The notes: generated by a model not told the origin, from the letters alone. A stretch of 64,000 nucleotides of DNA from Flaveria trinervia (GCA_025506515.1 CM046452.1:72850080-72914079), one strand, 5' to 3'; positions 11,046 to 23,700 are shown, numbered from the stretch's first letter. Numbers and translations are program-made.

Positions 11046-11546
11046 TGATGACGTGGGAAGGTATAGATCTGGGGCCTTGGCTAGAAACATGGCCAAGCCA
11101 AGGTTGAATTCATATATCTTGGCCCTGTCTAAAGTGGTTAACGCAATGACAGATCAGGCCGAGAAAGTCACCTCGCATAAGATAAAGGTAAAACCCTCCT
11201 TTACCCACCTTTTATCACAAAAAGGAAAGTTGGCTCCTACTCTGACAAAATAGGAACCTCTAGTCGTAAAAGTAAAACAACACGGTATTCCAATCAATAC
11301 ATGAAAATACATATCTTCCACTATAAATAAAGGAAGAAAGTATCAGGTAAGGATCATCCCTTTCCACTCTCTACTCCACTACATCTCCCTCAATCAATAC
11401 TCTCTCATCTTGAGAACCTCTTACTAATTCTCACGCCAGAGGCTGATCGTAGGAGATCACCTCCTGCGGTGAGTCTAATGGTTTCTTATTCTTTGCAGAT
11501 CCTATTACTCAAGCTTACTCCCCGGAAGAAATCCCATGTAGCAACA
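11046..11546 (+). mobile_element. 3' LTR of the Tat element
   Basis: The LTR runs from TGATGACGTGGG to GTAGCAACA (end at 11543 or 11546, both CA). It holds a TATA box (CTATAAATAAAG, 11321-11332) and, downstream, text of the form GAACCTC...TCACGCCAGAGGCTGATC...TTTGCAGATC that matches the layout of Tat/Grande LTR R-U5 regions. No partner LTR lies in the window, so age cannot be read. Confidence 0.65.
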
Positions 11547-12640
11547 GGAGCCAATGTTTCATCTGGATTTCACATTTGAAATTCCATGAAAATTAGTTTC
11601 TAAAGGATTTATTTAAATAAAGCACCAAGTCAGAATGACAACAACCAACGACTCTTCTTCATGAACCCGTCCATGTTTTCTGCCTGTTGGACCTTGCTAC
11701 TAGGGGAAAAGGAGCGTTTGCCCTTTTGGAATCCCATAATTTAGAAGTTTCCCCCCTTAGAACAAACAAGGTTAAAATGCAAAAATTATAACAAACTGAC
11801 TTGGAATCCTAAAAATTTCCCAAAAATCCAAAAACTTCTGCATGTGGACCTTGCTACAAAAGGGTGCTTCGCATATACTGACTTGTTTGGTAAATATTAC
11901 AATTCACTAAATCGGTGAGCATTTCTCTTTTTGGCTCTCAATTACCACCTCCCCAAGGTTAGGATACATGTATTTCGACTAGTTGGTATCTAGTTACCAC
12001 CATATAATCCCGTCCCCAGCCACATACACCGCCACGTAACACCACCTGACAACAAGATCCATAAGCTAGACTACTTATGTTTAATATTCACTAATAGATT
12101 TAGTAGTTTAAATGTGTACGTAGAAAGGACGTAAAGTAATATCGAAGAGTGAAATAAACACCAAAAGGTATATAAAAAATGTAGCAAAACATAACCCATG
12201 CACCTTGTGATAGCATACTAGAAAGTACTAATATCTTTTCTATGTTCAATACTTCACGTGAACATCCAAGATGCATGTGATCGACGCAACTCCATTATTA
12301 TCAAGAAGACCAAATGGAGCACTTTCATAAATTAATCCGACAATGTTTTAAAAAATATCATTTACTAATCCCCACCTTTTTTCTGCTTATTATATTAGAC
12401 TACTGCCAATGCAGTCCGTGAGGTTTCGAATTTGGCTGGCACCCAAATCACTAGAGGAATCAAAACAAACTTTTTCAAAGGGTCAGAAATTTTTAGGTCG
12501 ATAATCACATGATACAACAATAAAAAACCAAACTTAAGCAAACAATCTAATAATTGGTATACCATTTGAACCTGGTATAGTTTCGAACTGGCATTAACAT
12601 TTAACACTAGTGTATATGAACTACTCAAGCTGGGTTGTGA
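11547..12640. other. Intergenic DNA, no recognised feature
   Basis: This flank of the Tat LTR has no ORF, RNA gene or repeat structure that I can name. If the Tat insertion left a target duplication, its left copy is lost with the 5' end. Confidence 0.5.
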
Positions 12641-12649
12641 CTTATTCGA

Positions 12650-13060
12650 GGTCCATTCTTCAGAAACTTGGAACGAACAGAGCTTAAATAACTAATCAAG
12701 CTCATTTTATGGCTAATTTAATAAATTAGCTCAAACAACAGCTTCGTATCGAGCCCGCTCACATGCCTAAACAAGTTCTATTTAGACAAATATATATATT
12801 TATATGTATGATTGTTATTATATAAAAAAATATTATGACAAAAATAATTAAATAATAAAAATGGAGTCTAAGCCAAGCTCAGTCAAAAAAAATTAACTGA
12901 AAATACTCTAGTCTTATAATAAAACTTAATGAACCGAGTTGGAGCCTTAAAAATAAAGTTCTACATGAGCTACACTCAAGTTCTCTTTAGACAAAACGAG
13001 CACAACAAGATCCTAAACAAGTTCGGGCTCGGCTCGATTTGTCTATACCCTCATTTAACA
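12650..13060. repeat. GCTCG/CGAGC-rich repeat, possible old MITE
   Basis: Both ends carry scattered AGCTC, GAGC and GGCTCGG words (for example CGAGCCCGCTCAC near 12750 and GGGCTCGGCTCG near 13027) in otherwise AT-rich DNA, much as in the better-defined MITE-like element in the Rab intron at 28764-29512. I cannot define terminal repeats or a target duplication. Confidence 0.3.
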
Positions 13061-14200
13061 ATCATAATAACATTCAAATAATCAAAGATCGAAACATATA
13101 ATTAACTATTAAATAAAATGGTGTAACTAAAAGGCGTATATGGGATTAGGAGTAGTTAGGATCGTTAAAAAAACTAATGAATCGAATAATCTAATCTAAC
13201 AATCTAATAATCTTATAATTAATAATCAAATGAATAATGTAGCAAATAATCAAGCAAACACGGGAATCAAAATTTGTTTTCAATATTTTATTAGGGATAG
13301 AATTTTGTATAATTTATTAATTGATAATTTGAGTTCAGTTAAATGGACTTAATAGTTTAATAATTAAACGAGTTATCGACTTCGAAGTTAATTGTTTAGT
13401 TTAGGCGTTTAGTTATTGAATACCTATTAACATGTCTATTGGCATAAAAATATAAATTTAAATATTGTCTAATGGCAAAAAAACATAGTTGCATTATTAA
13501 GAAAAATTTAAACAACTGTGGGTTCAACAAAACCCAAAAAGATTATGAGATTTGAGAGATAAAAATTATTGCAAAGTCTTTAACAAGCTTTATATAATAA
13601 AAGCAAAGAAAAAGAAGCTAAACCCAACATATGATAATGTGTGCGATAGAAGTAGAGTATATTCTAAAAATAAATGATGATATATAATGACAAAGATTAT
13701 ATAGAGCTCGCTACAAGTGTTAATATAACCAAAGATAATAAGATTATTTATTTATATTTTATCTCTATATATTTATGTTGTAACGAAAATGATATGTGTT
13801 ATAGCAGCATCATCGACGATATATTGCACCAATGTACATTAATAAAATTGCTAATTTAGCAAAGCAACATCAAGTGATAGCTCTAAAGATATAGGATTCA
13901 AATGTAATAAGAGAGAATCATTCAAAAGAAACACATACCATGAGTAAACTAATCTCGAGTAATAAAGAGAAATGGCAAAGGGAGGTATTCAAACAAAATC
14001 TGGTAAATCTTACTTTTATCAAACACAAATTAAAGAAACATTTGTTCTTGTTGGTGTGGATGAGGATGACAATAATGAAATTTTTCTAGGGATTGAACTT
14101 AAAGACTCGGAAAATTAAAACAAAGATGTTGAAGATCTATCCGCGCAAGCACTTTGATCCGTGCGAGAACCTAAATTTCGCACGAGACCTTTTGGTTTCT
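13061..14200. other. AT-rich DNA, no recognised gene
   Basis: Dense stops and AT runs. A 61-codon ORF at 13674-13859 is low-complexity and resembles no family I know. Confidence 0.5.
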
Positions 14201-14423
14201 ATCATACATAGTATTTTGTTCTTCATTTGAAATAGAACACTTGATATCATACTTTTTTATTTTGTTCTTCATTTGAAATAAAACACTTGATATCATACTT
14301 TTGTACTTGTGCTTGTGTTCTATCTTGATCTCATCTTCTTCTCGTTCAATCTATGTTCAATGTTTAAATCATTATGCTTTTCACTCACGAGATCAATCTT
14401 GTTTGAATTCTCATGATCTTACA
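14130..14423 (+). mobile_element. 3' part of a copia-type 5' LTR
   Basis: The stretch ends TCTTACA at 14423, two bases before a tRNA-Met primer site, which defines it as the end of a 5' LTR. A 46-bp direct duplication (14215-14260 and 14261-14306, TTTGTTCTTCATTTG) lies inside. I could not fix the left border, so the start given is approximate. Confidence 0.5.
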
Positions 14424-14425
14424 AT

Positions 14426-14437
14426 TGGTATCAGAGC
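14426..14437 (+). other. Primer-binding site for tRNA-iMet
   Basis: TGGTATCAGAGC is complementary to the 3' end of plant initiator tRNA-Met, and sits two bases after the LTR end. This is the standard minus-strand primer site for many plant copia and gypsy elements. Confidence 0.85.
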
Positions 14438-14959
14438 AAAATGTGCTCTAGATCGATTTGGATTAAACTTGAACCATTTTGAAGACTTTTCAAGCCTCAA
14501 ATTCAATTTCGAGATGAAGAATCGATTGTTTTTCTTGAATTTGAGCTTGATTTGAAGTGTTTGAGATCAAAGACCAGTTGAAGAAGCTTCATTCAAAGTT
14601 TTAAGTCAATTCAACAGCTAAAATATCCTTAATTGAGTCAATTAGTGACAATTAAGATTAAGTTTGAACTTAATTCACTAAATCAAAGCTTAATAACCAT
14701 TTTTGAATGAATTGGTGATTAGATTAAAGGTGAAAAGGTTCAATTGGACGGAAAGCATATGAGAAAACTAAGTGTTTCACACAAAAAGTTAAGCGAGAAG
14801 TTATACTAGTCCTATTTGTCGGTCACAAAAAATTCCTTATCGCACGAAAACTTCAGTCCGTCACAAAAGTTTGTTACAAAACATCTCGCGCGATAATTAT
14901 CTAAGTTGTTGCGTGAAAAGTTCTCCTTTGAAGAAAATTTGTGAACTTGGAAATTTGAT

Positions 14960-16119
14960 TTTCAGAAGTAGCATTCAATCAAAATTTGAAGAATCTTACT
15001 GCTATATTGAGTTTGGATACTAAGATTGGAACAAGTACTAATCTACCTAGATTAATAAGTGAAGACGATTATGCCCACTAGGTTTATCAGTTTGAGAACT
15101 ATATCATTTATATTGAATCGAGGATGCTAAGGTCAATAAAATATGAACCTACATCAGGATGAAGAAGACATGAAGAAACTAGAACTTGATGACAAAGCCT
15201 ATGTCGCTATAACCATGGATTTGACACTAAAATTGCATAGAATTTCAAAAATATTCAGAGGAGCCAAAGTTCTTAAGGGATGCAATGGAAACCCAAATCA
15301 TGGGAAACAAACATGAGAGAAAGCAAGAAAGACATGCTAAATCAAGAGTGTAACATATTCAATCATATTCTTGGTGAAAGTCTAGAAACCCAAATTTAAA
15401 GTTTTGTTGAACTTGTAACAAAGAAGAAGAGTGTTGGCATTCCTTTGGAAAATATTACAGTAAACAAAAAACTTTTGAACTCCTTACGTTATAGCTAGAA
15501 TAATAACAGCATAACTATTAAAAGGACAAAGGATTTGTTTACTCTTCCACTTAGTGACTGATATTTACCATCAAGTCATATGAAATGGATGATAAACAAA
15601 GAGCTATAAATCATCTTAATTCTATGGGTGTTGAAGCTACTACTATCTATTCAAGAATTAGCAAGTAATCCCAATTACTATATGAGATATTCAGAGATGT
15701 GTCAGGAACAACAATTTGGATGTTCGTTTGTTCCATCAGTTCAAGAAACACAAGCAACCCAATTCCAAGCTATAATTGTCAATTGGTATTCTTTATTGTC
15801 TTCTCAGTATACTTCATCGTACACTCAATCATACAAGTATTCATTATTACAAACTTATCCCCAGATTCATCAAGTGTATGTTGCTACTTCTAGCCCATCG
15901 AAGCAGACAAGATATGCTTGATGAAGAAAGATTGTATGTCATTAGAGATCAAGAAGGTCAAGATGTCTATTTCCGGCAAGATATGCTTGATCTTCCTCTG
16001 CATGATCTCTATGACATGAGGAGATACTATGAGAGTTTGAGGGATCCTGACCAAATGATGGAAAAAGAAATGGTCTTGATCCTAATGAGGACTGTAAATA
16101 TTGGAGTAATCTCATCTGT
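14960..16119 (+). pseudogene. Copia-type gag remnant, interrupted by a solo LTR
   Basis: Downstream of the PBS, frames carry gag-like text: YQFENYIIYIESRM near 15088, LELDDKAYVAITMDLT near 15182, LHRISKIFRGAKV near 15233. These match the UBN2-type capsid region of copia Gag in order. Later pieces at 15628-15921 (tyrosine/serine-rich) and a clean frame over 15895-16100 (EERLYVIRDQEGQDVYF, DMLDLPLHDLYDMRRYY) fit a Gag C-terminus. Stops and frame changes are frequent. The remnant ends at the inserted solo LTR at 16120; no pol follows, so the rest is deleted or outside. Assignment of the last part is tentative. Confidence 0.5.
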
Positions 16120-18124
16120 TGTAACACCTAGTTATTTATTTATTTTGAAGCCGACGAATGAAGAAAAAGAAATAAAGTCCAAAGTCGAGGGACCAAACTC
16201 GCCAACGAGAGAAAGTTGAGTATATGGTGATATTTGAAGGGAGAGGGCAGCCATTACCCTCTCCCTACACTCACATTTTCAGCAAACAAAAGAGGAGAAG
16301 AGAGAAAGAAGAGAAAAGGAGAGAAAAAGGTTGGTTCGGGTATATTCAAGCTCGAAAATCATCGTGTAGCGAGTCATATTAAAGCTTTTCTTGTTGTGGT
16401 CGTTTGTGTGAGTTCTAGGACCTCTCTTTTACACGTTTTTAAATGATTTTAGGTCCGGAACACATCTGAAATCCGGTTTTTGAGTGTGTGTATGTTCGAC
16501 CCGTTTGTGTATGTGTATGTGTGTGTATGATTCGTTTGGGTCTTGTATTTGAGCTTGTGTGTGCTTGAATGGTGTTGTGGTATGCATTCCTAAGGTTTAG
16601 GATGGTTGATTTGGGCTTAGAATGAGTTTGGATGAGCTTGGAGGTCGAAAATGGCAGATTGGGTTCGGGATGAACTGCAATCTGCATCAGCTAGGGCTAT
16701 ACGACCGAATGGAGGCCATATGGCCGAATGAGGTGCGATTGAGATTCATTCGCACCATTGGGGTTCATTCGCATGAATGAGGATTCATTTGTGCGACTGA
16801 GGGCCAGTCGCATGGGGAGTCATGCGACTGAGGGCCTATTCGCATAAGTGCTCATCCGCATTAGTTCCAATTCGTATAGGACTCATCTGCATTGAGTCCA
16901 TTCGCATGAGGTCATTCGTATGGGTTTCCATCCGCATGAAGTCCATTCGCACGATTAGTGTTGATCCGCATAGGTGTTCATCCACACTGGTCCTTTCGCA
17001 TGATGTTCAGTCGCATGGAGGCCATGCGACTGAAGGGTGCCCATACGCCCAAATAGGGCTGTTGTACCCGAGGAGAAGCATAGTTTAATGACTGACTTTC
17101 GGGGGAAAGTGCAGGTGTAAGTTTTGACGTGGGAAAATTCCCATAAGTTCATGTAAGATGACTTTTGAGGTCTTAGAGTTTATGTTGGGCATGATGATGA
17201 CATTGCATGTTGCATGATTATGCATGTTATGTACGTATGATGTTGCCCTGTATGATGTTGATGATTGTGTTTGTTGATGTTCCTGATTATGATGTTTGTT
17301 TATCTTTACGTGGCTTTACGATGAATGTTAATGAATGAAATGAAAGTATTATGTAACGTAAAGTGGAAGATAATGAAAATTGGAACATGATGAATGCGCG
17401 CATTAATGAATGATGAAAGTAATGAAAGTAATGAAAGTCTTGCAAGCATTAGATATCGGGACATGCCAATTATAAGGTGTTAGCCCAACGGTGTGCGGGT
17501 TAGCTACCCCGGGAGGATGCATATCGGGGTCCTTCTTTGTGATCGACCATTTGTATAGAACCTCTACCGCTTACCCCTGGTACTGCGGCACCATGTTTAG
17601 CTGTCTATTTATAGACTTCGGGCCAGTAGCCATATAGTTTGGCGTGTAGCACACGGTATTGGTATGGAAGATATCAAATGTGCAAGAAAAGATGTAAAGA
17701 TGAAAGAATGGAGAATGAAGATAATAATGATACCATCTATGTGTACGTATGTTGTGTGATCACTTGAATGTAAAGTACGGTTTTAACAAAAGAAAAGTAT
17801 GTTTTAATTATAAAACGAGAACTCACTTAGTAACGCTGACTTTAATGTGTTTCCAGTTGGCAGGTAATGATTGTTGAGTATGGCACGAGGTTGCTACTTA
17901 GCTCTTTTGGGATGACATCCATTTATTTAATGCTTTTGTGATGTAATGCAACAATGTATTTTGTAACTGATTAACAATGTATTAGATTGCAAAAGCTATT
18001 ATATTGAAATGGAATGTTTTGTTTAAATGTTTCCGCTGCAACGTTTTTATGTAATATGATGAAAATATATGTTTTATGTACGATGATCGACCAACTGTAA
18101 GTGTCCCAGGAGCGGGGCCTTACA
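16120..18124 (+). mobile_element. Solo LTR of Tekay family 1
   Basis: The ends TGTAACACC (16120) and GGGGCCTTACA (18124) match the LTR of the Tekay element at 31597. Internal text is also shared: GAAGCCGA, the AGAGGAGAAGAG run, the long TTGGGCTTAGAATGAG block and the CGCATGA cluster. No internal gag-pol sequence is present, so it is a solo LTR left by LTR-LTR recombination. Flanking 5-mers are TCTGT (16115-16119) and TTTGT (18125-18129), a target duplication with one mismatch. Compared with the full element it lacks the three-copy 110-bp array (17460-17650 has one diverged unit) and its TATA box is decayed. Confidence 0.9.
16700..17040. repeat. CGCATGA/CGACTGA motif cluster in the solo LTR
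   Basis: About 20 near-copies of (A/G)TTCGCATGA, AGTCGCATGG and ATGCGACTGA occur at 12-25 bp spacing, in both orientations. Equivalent clusters lie at 32165-32460 and 39225-39500 in the other two copies of this LTR family. Confidence 0.8.
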
Positions 18125-18660
18125 TTTGTTTTGGTAGCATTAGCCTAGTGGGAGTTTGTAAGGTTTACACTTAAAGGCTAATGCAACCAAAGCAACCAAA
18201 GAGCTCTCAGCATACATACATAAAGTGTAGAGTAAAGTTACTTCAAAACTTTTACACAACTCAGAGAAATATACCAAGTGTAAAATATTTCGAAGCCAAA
18301 GATCAAATCTTCCAGCGAAAGATGAACTCTTCCGAATCTTTAGAGACAAAGTATTCCGATGCCAAAGACCGGTTTCTTCTGAAGACAAAGAAAACATGTT
18401 TTCTCTGATCACCTTTGACAAAAAGCTAAACAATTTTTCGTTACCACTCTAAAAACTCACCAACTTAGATAAGTTGATGAAAAGGTCCTACCCTTCTTTA
18501 TCAGCATGATCTCAAATATTGGAGAATAAAAGTCTGTTGGCTCTTAATGTGATGAATTAACTATCTTAATGAACCTCGCAAACATCAAGAATTTCTTTCC
18601 TCCAATAGTGAAGACATATTTATGCATCTCTGAGAATATAGCTTTGGAAATGTTGTATAG
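18125..18660 (-). mobile_element. Probable 3' untranslated/LTR tail of a minus-strand sirevirus-like copia element
   Basis: This piece lies downstream, in the minus sense, of the envelope-like ORF at 19086-18676. The open frames at 18433-18140 are probably by-products. I see no clear LTR ends or purine tract, so the role is inferred from position only. Confidence 0.35.
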
Positions 18661-18675
18661 ATGATCTTTAACAAG

Positions 18676-19086
18676 TTAAATCATCAGAGAACTAAACATA
18701 CAACTCAATCTATCCATTCTAGCTTTGAAATTACTCAAACATTGTATTATCACATGAAATAGATACTTCCAGTATGGAGGTAAATCCTTATTCTCAAGTG
18801 ATGGGTATTTGAACTCATTACCCATTCTATCCAAGCAATCTTTAACCACTGTATCATCAATCTTTATTTGAGCATCTATTGTATCTCCAAAATGAAATGC
18901 TTTGTTCAGAATCTCAACTGTGATAGTCACGTTCTTGTCTATAACTTTGGCGACTATACATTGATTTCTTTGATCATCTCTTTCATTCGCAACTATCTTG
19001 TAGAAGACTTTAATAATCTCCTCAAACACAATTGCGTTTATGGATATGGCAAAGAAGATCCTAGACTGCTTCAAGCCCTCAATCAT
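18676..19086 (-). pseudogene. Fragment of a sirevirus envelope-like ORF
   Basis: This 136-codon minus-strand ORF has VTITVEILNKAFHFGD, then LPPYWKYLFHVIIQCLS and a following basic segment. WKYL..VI.QCLS is the signature of a plant-specific ORF found downstream of pol in sirevirus-like Ty1/copia elements of Asteraceae; the copy at 58930-58505 has QFKYLAHVILKCIAS at the same place. The protein's function is unknown; 'envelope-like' refers to its position and general form. Only the N-terminal third is present, and a stop follows FSSLMI. The rest is lost or lies in other frames. Confidence 0.55.
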
Positions 19087-19129
19087 AGATCTAAATATAC
19101 TTCGATTATTAGGTACATCTCCTTATAAG

Positions 19130-20300
19130 CAATTCCATTATAATTCTTCACAATTACCAGCTATCTAGCCATCTGTATAAACATAAGAAATTATTATAGT
19201 AACATAATCCATTTGTCAAGTTTCACAGAATTTCTAAGTTTGAAAATTAGTTTTAAAGTTTTCGTATAGGTTTAATATACAAAATGATCAAAGTATTCGC
19301 ATCAGTCAAATAGGTTTATCAATTAGTCAAGCTAAAACATCAACTGATTCTAAAATGTTTTCATGTTTGTGCAACTTCACCTAGATTTCTCAAGTACTAT
19401 GGATCTGCAGTTACAGGAAAGAAAGGGGATACGGTGATGGTTGGTCGCTGCTTCCGTCGTTGGCATTGGGCTAAGCGACGCTGTTGTTGGCCCCTTGCGG
19501 ACCATTCTTGCCACTGTAGTTGGGGGTGAGAGACGCGTTTTGGTGGTGGTTTATTGCTTTGAGGGATTTCAGTTCATCGTTGTGCTCCGCCCTTTGATTT
19601 GGGGCTTTTTCTTTTGCAATGATCCACCCGTTTAAGCGGTTGTTGCATGCTAGGCGATTTGTTACTTATCTGCTGCTCCGACTACCACAGCCTGTTCCCG
19701 ACTCTCACCATAGCAATTCAGCGGGTGCCCAGATGGTGGCACGACTTGGATTGTCCCCGCCTCCAACAGCCATGTTGCTCGGTGGTGGAATGCGTGGTGG
19801 TTTGTCCCGGCTACCCATGTTGGTGGATGTTGTGTGCCTGGTTCAATGCTGCTAGTCAATTATGTCGGTTTCATCCGAGATTCGTAGTTTGTGATGATGG
19901 CAGAGTTACCCATCGGTGATGGTCACCATCATGCTTGGTCAATGATGATGATCATACCGACATCTGAGACCACCTAATATTACTTTTTGCATTTAATTAT
20001 TGTCTATTAGAGTTGCTATTAGAGTTGCTTTGATGTTAACCATTGTCGATGATGATGAAATGCTTCATCGGAGACCAATCGTGGTTTGGCATATATGTTA
20101 TAGATGTCTATTGGGTATGTTATTGTTATGATGTTCACATGTGGTGCGGTCTATGGGTCGTGATGATATGAGCGGAACTGTGTTGGTTTTTCCTTGACGT
20201 GGTTGTTGTATATGGTTAGCACAATAGCACCTGTAATAAAACGTCAGCTCTAAGCCCCAATGTCACAGTTATCGTGATGTTTATTAGACGCACAATCATA
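19130..20300. other. Unassigned stretch with a more GC-rich core (19430-19930)
   Basis: The core 19430-19930 has higher GC than its flanks and open frames in three registers on + and one on - (60-90 codons). None resembles a family I know, and the overlap of several open frames argues for base composition rather than coding. ATGATG words and a GGTCACC/GATGGTGACC-type inverted pair occur near 19900-19930. Confidence 0.4.
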
Positions 20301-23300
20301 GGAAGAAACTAATTTAAATATAAAATCAATTGTACAACATATACAACACAAATACCATATCTGTGACCACTCCATCATTATACAGATATTTTCTAAGTGA
20401 TATATAAACAATGAAGCACCATTTTCGTAACAACAATCATTTAGTTTGGTGTTTAATTTTTTTGGATAAGAAACACAACGTTAAAGTTCAAGCCTCAAAG
20501 CTGATTCATAATTTATGATTGAATTTTCTTTTAATTTGTTTTTCTTTTATAACTTCTAAAGCATAAAATTTTCGTCAATTTTGAGTCATGTTGGGATGTG
20601 CTATTCTTACTCCGGTTTTGAAATCAACTTTCTTTAAAACCAAGGCTGGTCACATATTTTCACTTTGTTCTTATTATAATTGTTTTATACTTACAAGTCG
20701 CTACAACTTCATATTGTTCTTTTATGTACTTAAGCACGTTAATATCATTTTTACAACACCCATAACAGAGTTCACATACACACGGGTTTAATTTCTAGTT
20801 AGTAACATCTAACAACAATAACAATAATAATAGGTGTTATTATCATTATCATTATTATAAAATAATGTTGTTAAAACATGACATTTTACAAGTGTAAGTG
20901 ATTTTTGTAATAATATTTTTATGATAATCTTGGACTATTACCCAATAGTTTTATGATAAAGTATATTTTTCTTACTTAATAAAAACAATTAAATCTAAAT
21001 ACAGAAGTTACTGTTTTAATTTTTTAGTATATAAGGCTCATCGCCAATTAACATAAACCCAAACCTTTTATCACTCAAGTAAACGAAGCTCAATGCCCAC
21101 TAAAACAAACCCAAAATTATTACCAACTAGGAAGGCCCATTTCCCTTTGTTGTTTACTTGTTTGTTAAACTAAAAAAAAGGCTTGTGCCTTCCCGTCATA
21201 AATCGTGATTTTGATCGACTAAACCAAAAAGAACCGAAGACAGATGATTATATAAGCGATTCTCGCGTCCACCTGTTGAAAAAGAGTTCATAACAAGTTG
21301 TCATTGAGGATGTCAAAACATCGAAACTTGTAGAGAATAACTATAATAAGTATCGTTTCATATTTAAATGAATTTATATTTTTATTGTAATTTTTTTCTT
21401 GACAACTAAGAAGGAGAACCTTTAAGCAACAGTTAAGGTTGTTGTCTTGTGAAATTAAATTCATGAGTTCAAACAGTAAAAAATAATTATTTGTATAAAA
21501 TGTAAGATTAAACTATATATTTCAGATCGTGAAGTGATCCGAACCCTCCATATACCTTGGCAAAGTAGTAGCTAAATCTAGCACCGGGTACACCCCAATT
21601 TCCAATAATAACTAACTTTTATTATGTGATCCGACTCAATCTGAGAATTATGATGTCGGATGTTTAGGAGTCCCGAAATCAAAGCAAAGCACTAACATCA
21701 CAAGGAAAAAATCCTGAATCTATCACCTGTAAAAGAGAAGAATCATATAGTAACAAGCTAATCTCATGTTAATATGTTTTCCACATAAACCATGTGGTGC
21801 AACTAAGAAAGTATACTTGATCTAGAATTGAGTAGCGCGTAGTGGCAATTGACATTAAAGTGTGGGCTCCATAAGACACGAGATAAAGAAATATATATAT
21901 AATGTTTGAGAATTTGAGATAGTTGATAAGCTAGGCCCAAGTAGATGTTTATGGCAAACATTGGTGGTTCCCTCTGAAAACAGCAGTGAATGCTACCCAC
22001 GGAAAAGAAGGATGATCAGCTTTAAATATTATATGGTATTAACTAGAAGGTTATATCTCCTTCTAGATTGTATGTAGAGATAATTGCAAACAATTATATA
22101 TAATACCATATTAGCTAATTCTCTTAAGGAGAACTAGAAAGGAAAAAACCTCGAATATATATTAATTTCACAGTGATGGCACTACTATGCATGTATAAAG
22201 ATTTATTTAGATGAGCAGTTTATACTCTAGTAAGTACAAAACATTTAGGAGTTCACAAAAGAAAGGCATATTTCATTAATAAGATAAGAATTCTTGTTAT
22301 CATAAGATATTTACCAAAGGGCTAGCTTGTTGCCCTATGGTATGTACGTGTAAGAATAGTAGTTCATTTTTATGAGGTTGAAAGTTTGAGTCCGCTGGTT
22401 AATGTTGCTATAGATTTTGAGAAGAATTAAACAGGTTTGTGTTGGAAGTTAAAAAAATATCCTAAGACATATTCAAAGCTGGTCTTCTGGAATAATTCAT
22501 ATTCATAATTTAATTTCATATCTAGATATTCAACACAAAAACACAACTGATTTAGCTAATCAAGTTTGTATTCTTCGACTTCCTTCTAATGGACTGAATT
22601 TATCAAATTGTTTAAAGTTACTTCCATTTCTTTCTTATTAATTTTATGATTTATTATTCCATGCATTCATTGCAGCGGATCACTTGCTAACATCATGCTA
22701 TCAAACTTCATTTTTATAACCAACTAGCTCCTCTTCAATTTCTTTCGGATTGCTAGTTGGTGTGGGTCAAAGTGTGGAGAAGCAATATATTGTCTTTTTG
22801 GAGTCACAACATCATTTGTTAAAATTGCTTTCCTGAAATGGTTATAACTTGGTCTAGAAGTAACAAACTTTTGCTTTTTTTGTAGCTCGGCCAAAGATCA
22901 TTTATCAAAAGAGACTTTACTGAAATGGTTATAACTTGAGCTAAAAGTTTTTGTTTTGGGCTTGTGACTAGTAGAAACAACCATTGGGCCGAGAGGCATG
23001 TTTTCACAAACGATCGTAGGCGGTTTGGGTCATCGTTTCAGCCCAAAAACGGCTTACTTTATGAGTTATTTTACTTTTTGCCTTTTTTTAGATGTTGGAC
23101 TTTATTTTTTGCCCATATTTTGGCCCGTCTATGTTTTGTGACCCATTCGACTTTTGATTTTTTGTTTTATATGCATGTAAGCAATGAGAGGAATTAGTCT
23201 TTGAAGTTTATAAAAATACTTTTTTTCTCTCTTTATCACAGTATGCGTTATTGTGAAATCCTAATTATCGACATTTATTGTGAATCAACGATATTTAAAA

Positions 23301-23700
23301 GAGTTGTTCCTCGTATTATTGTTGAATTAACATGTTCAATTGTTTATCTTTTGTTTCCGCCTACATCACTAGTTCTTGAACTTCATCGCGTTCCTTACTT
23401 GAAGTGCCACACTAATCGTAGCTTTCAAACTGATAAAGATGATACATTATTGAAATACAATCAGGCTATACATTTCTTTTTAAATAGAGGAAGTTAAAAG
23501 ATAGCTGCACAATTCACTACCTTGGCTGAACTCAATTTAGCATATAAAAAAATGTTATAGGAAGTTGCTTAGGTGTAAAGTTCCATTGATCTAGGGGCGA
23601 GGCCGAGCATATAGGACCTTAAGCATATCTTATTGAAGAACAAATAATTTACATGAACTTCATTTTGAGATTACTTCATGTAATATCATAAGTGTATCTT
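20301..23700. other. AT-rich intergenic DNA
   Basis: No supported gene. Notes: an ATT/AAT-rich inverted pair near 20808-20876 (AACAACAAT ... ATGTTGTT); a duplicated segment near 22810-22945 in which CTGAAATGGTTATAACTT occurs twice (22832 and 22918). The ORF at 23201-23497 (98 codons) shows no known motif. Confidence 0.45.

Larger units (their letters stand above)
2600..11546 (+). mobile_element. Decayed Tat-lineage Ty3/gypsy retrotransposon, 5' end missing
   Basis: Order on +: gag (2600-3330), protease (3420-3850), RT (4020-5520), RNase H plus a second RNase H (5520-6220), integrase (6260-7450), tandem repeats (7677-8078), a large antisense ORF (10735-8640), a purine tract and a 3' LTR (11046-11546). 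An extra RNase H, a long pol-to-LTR interval and an antisense ORF there are known traits of plant Tat elements (Grande, Retand and Ogre relatives). No 5' LTR or PBS is visible upstream of 2600, so the element is 5'-truncated. Numerous stops and frameshifts show it is old and inactive. Confidence 0.8.

Noticed and set aside
19441..19919. A short GC-richer gene
   Set aside because: Three overlapping + frames and one - frame are open together, with no known motif and no splice or codon pattern; more likely base composition.
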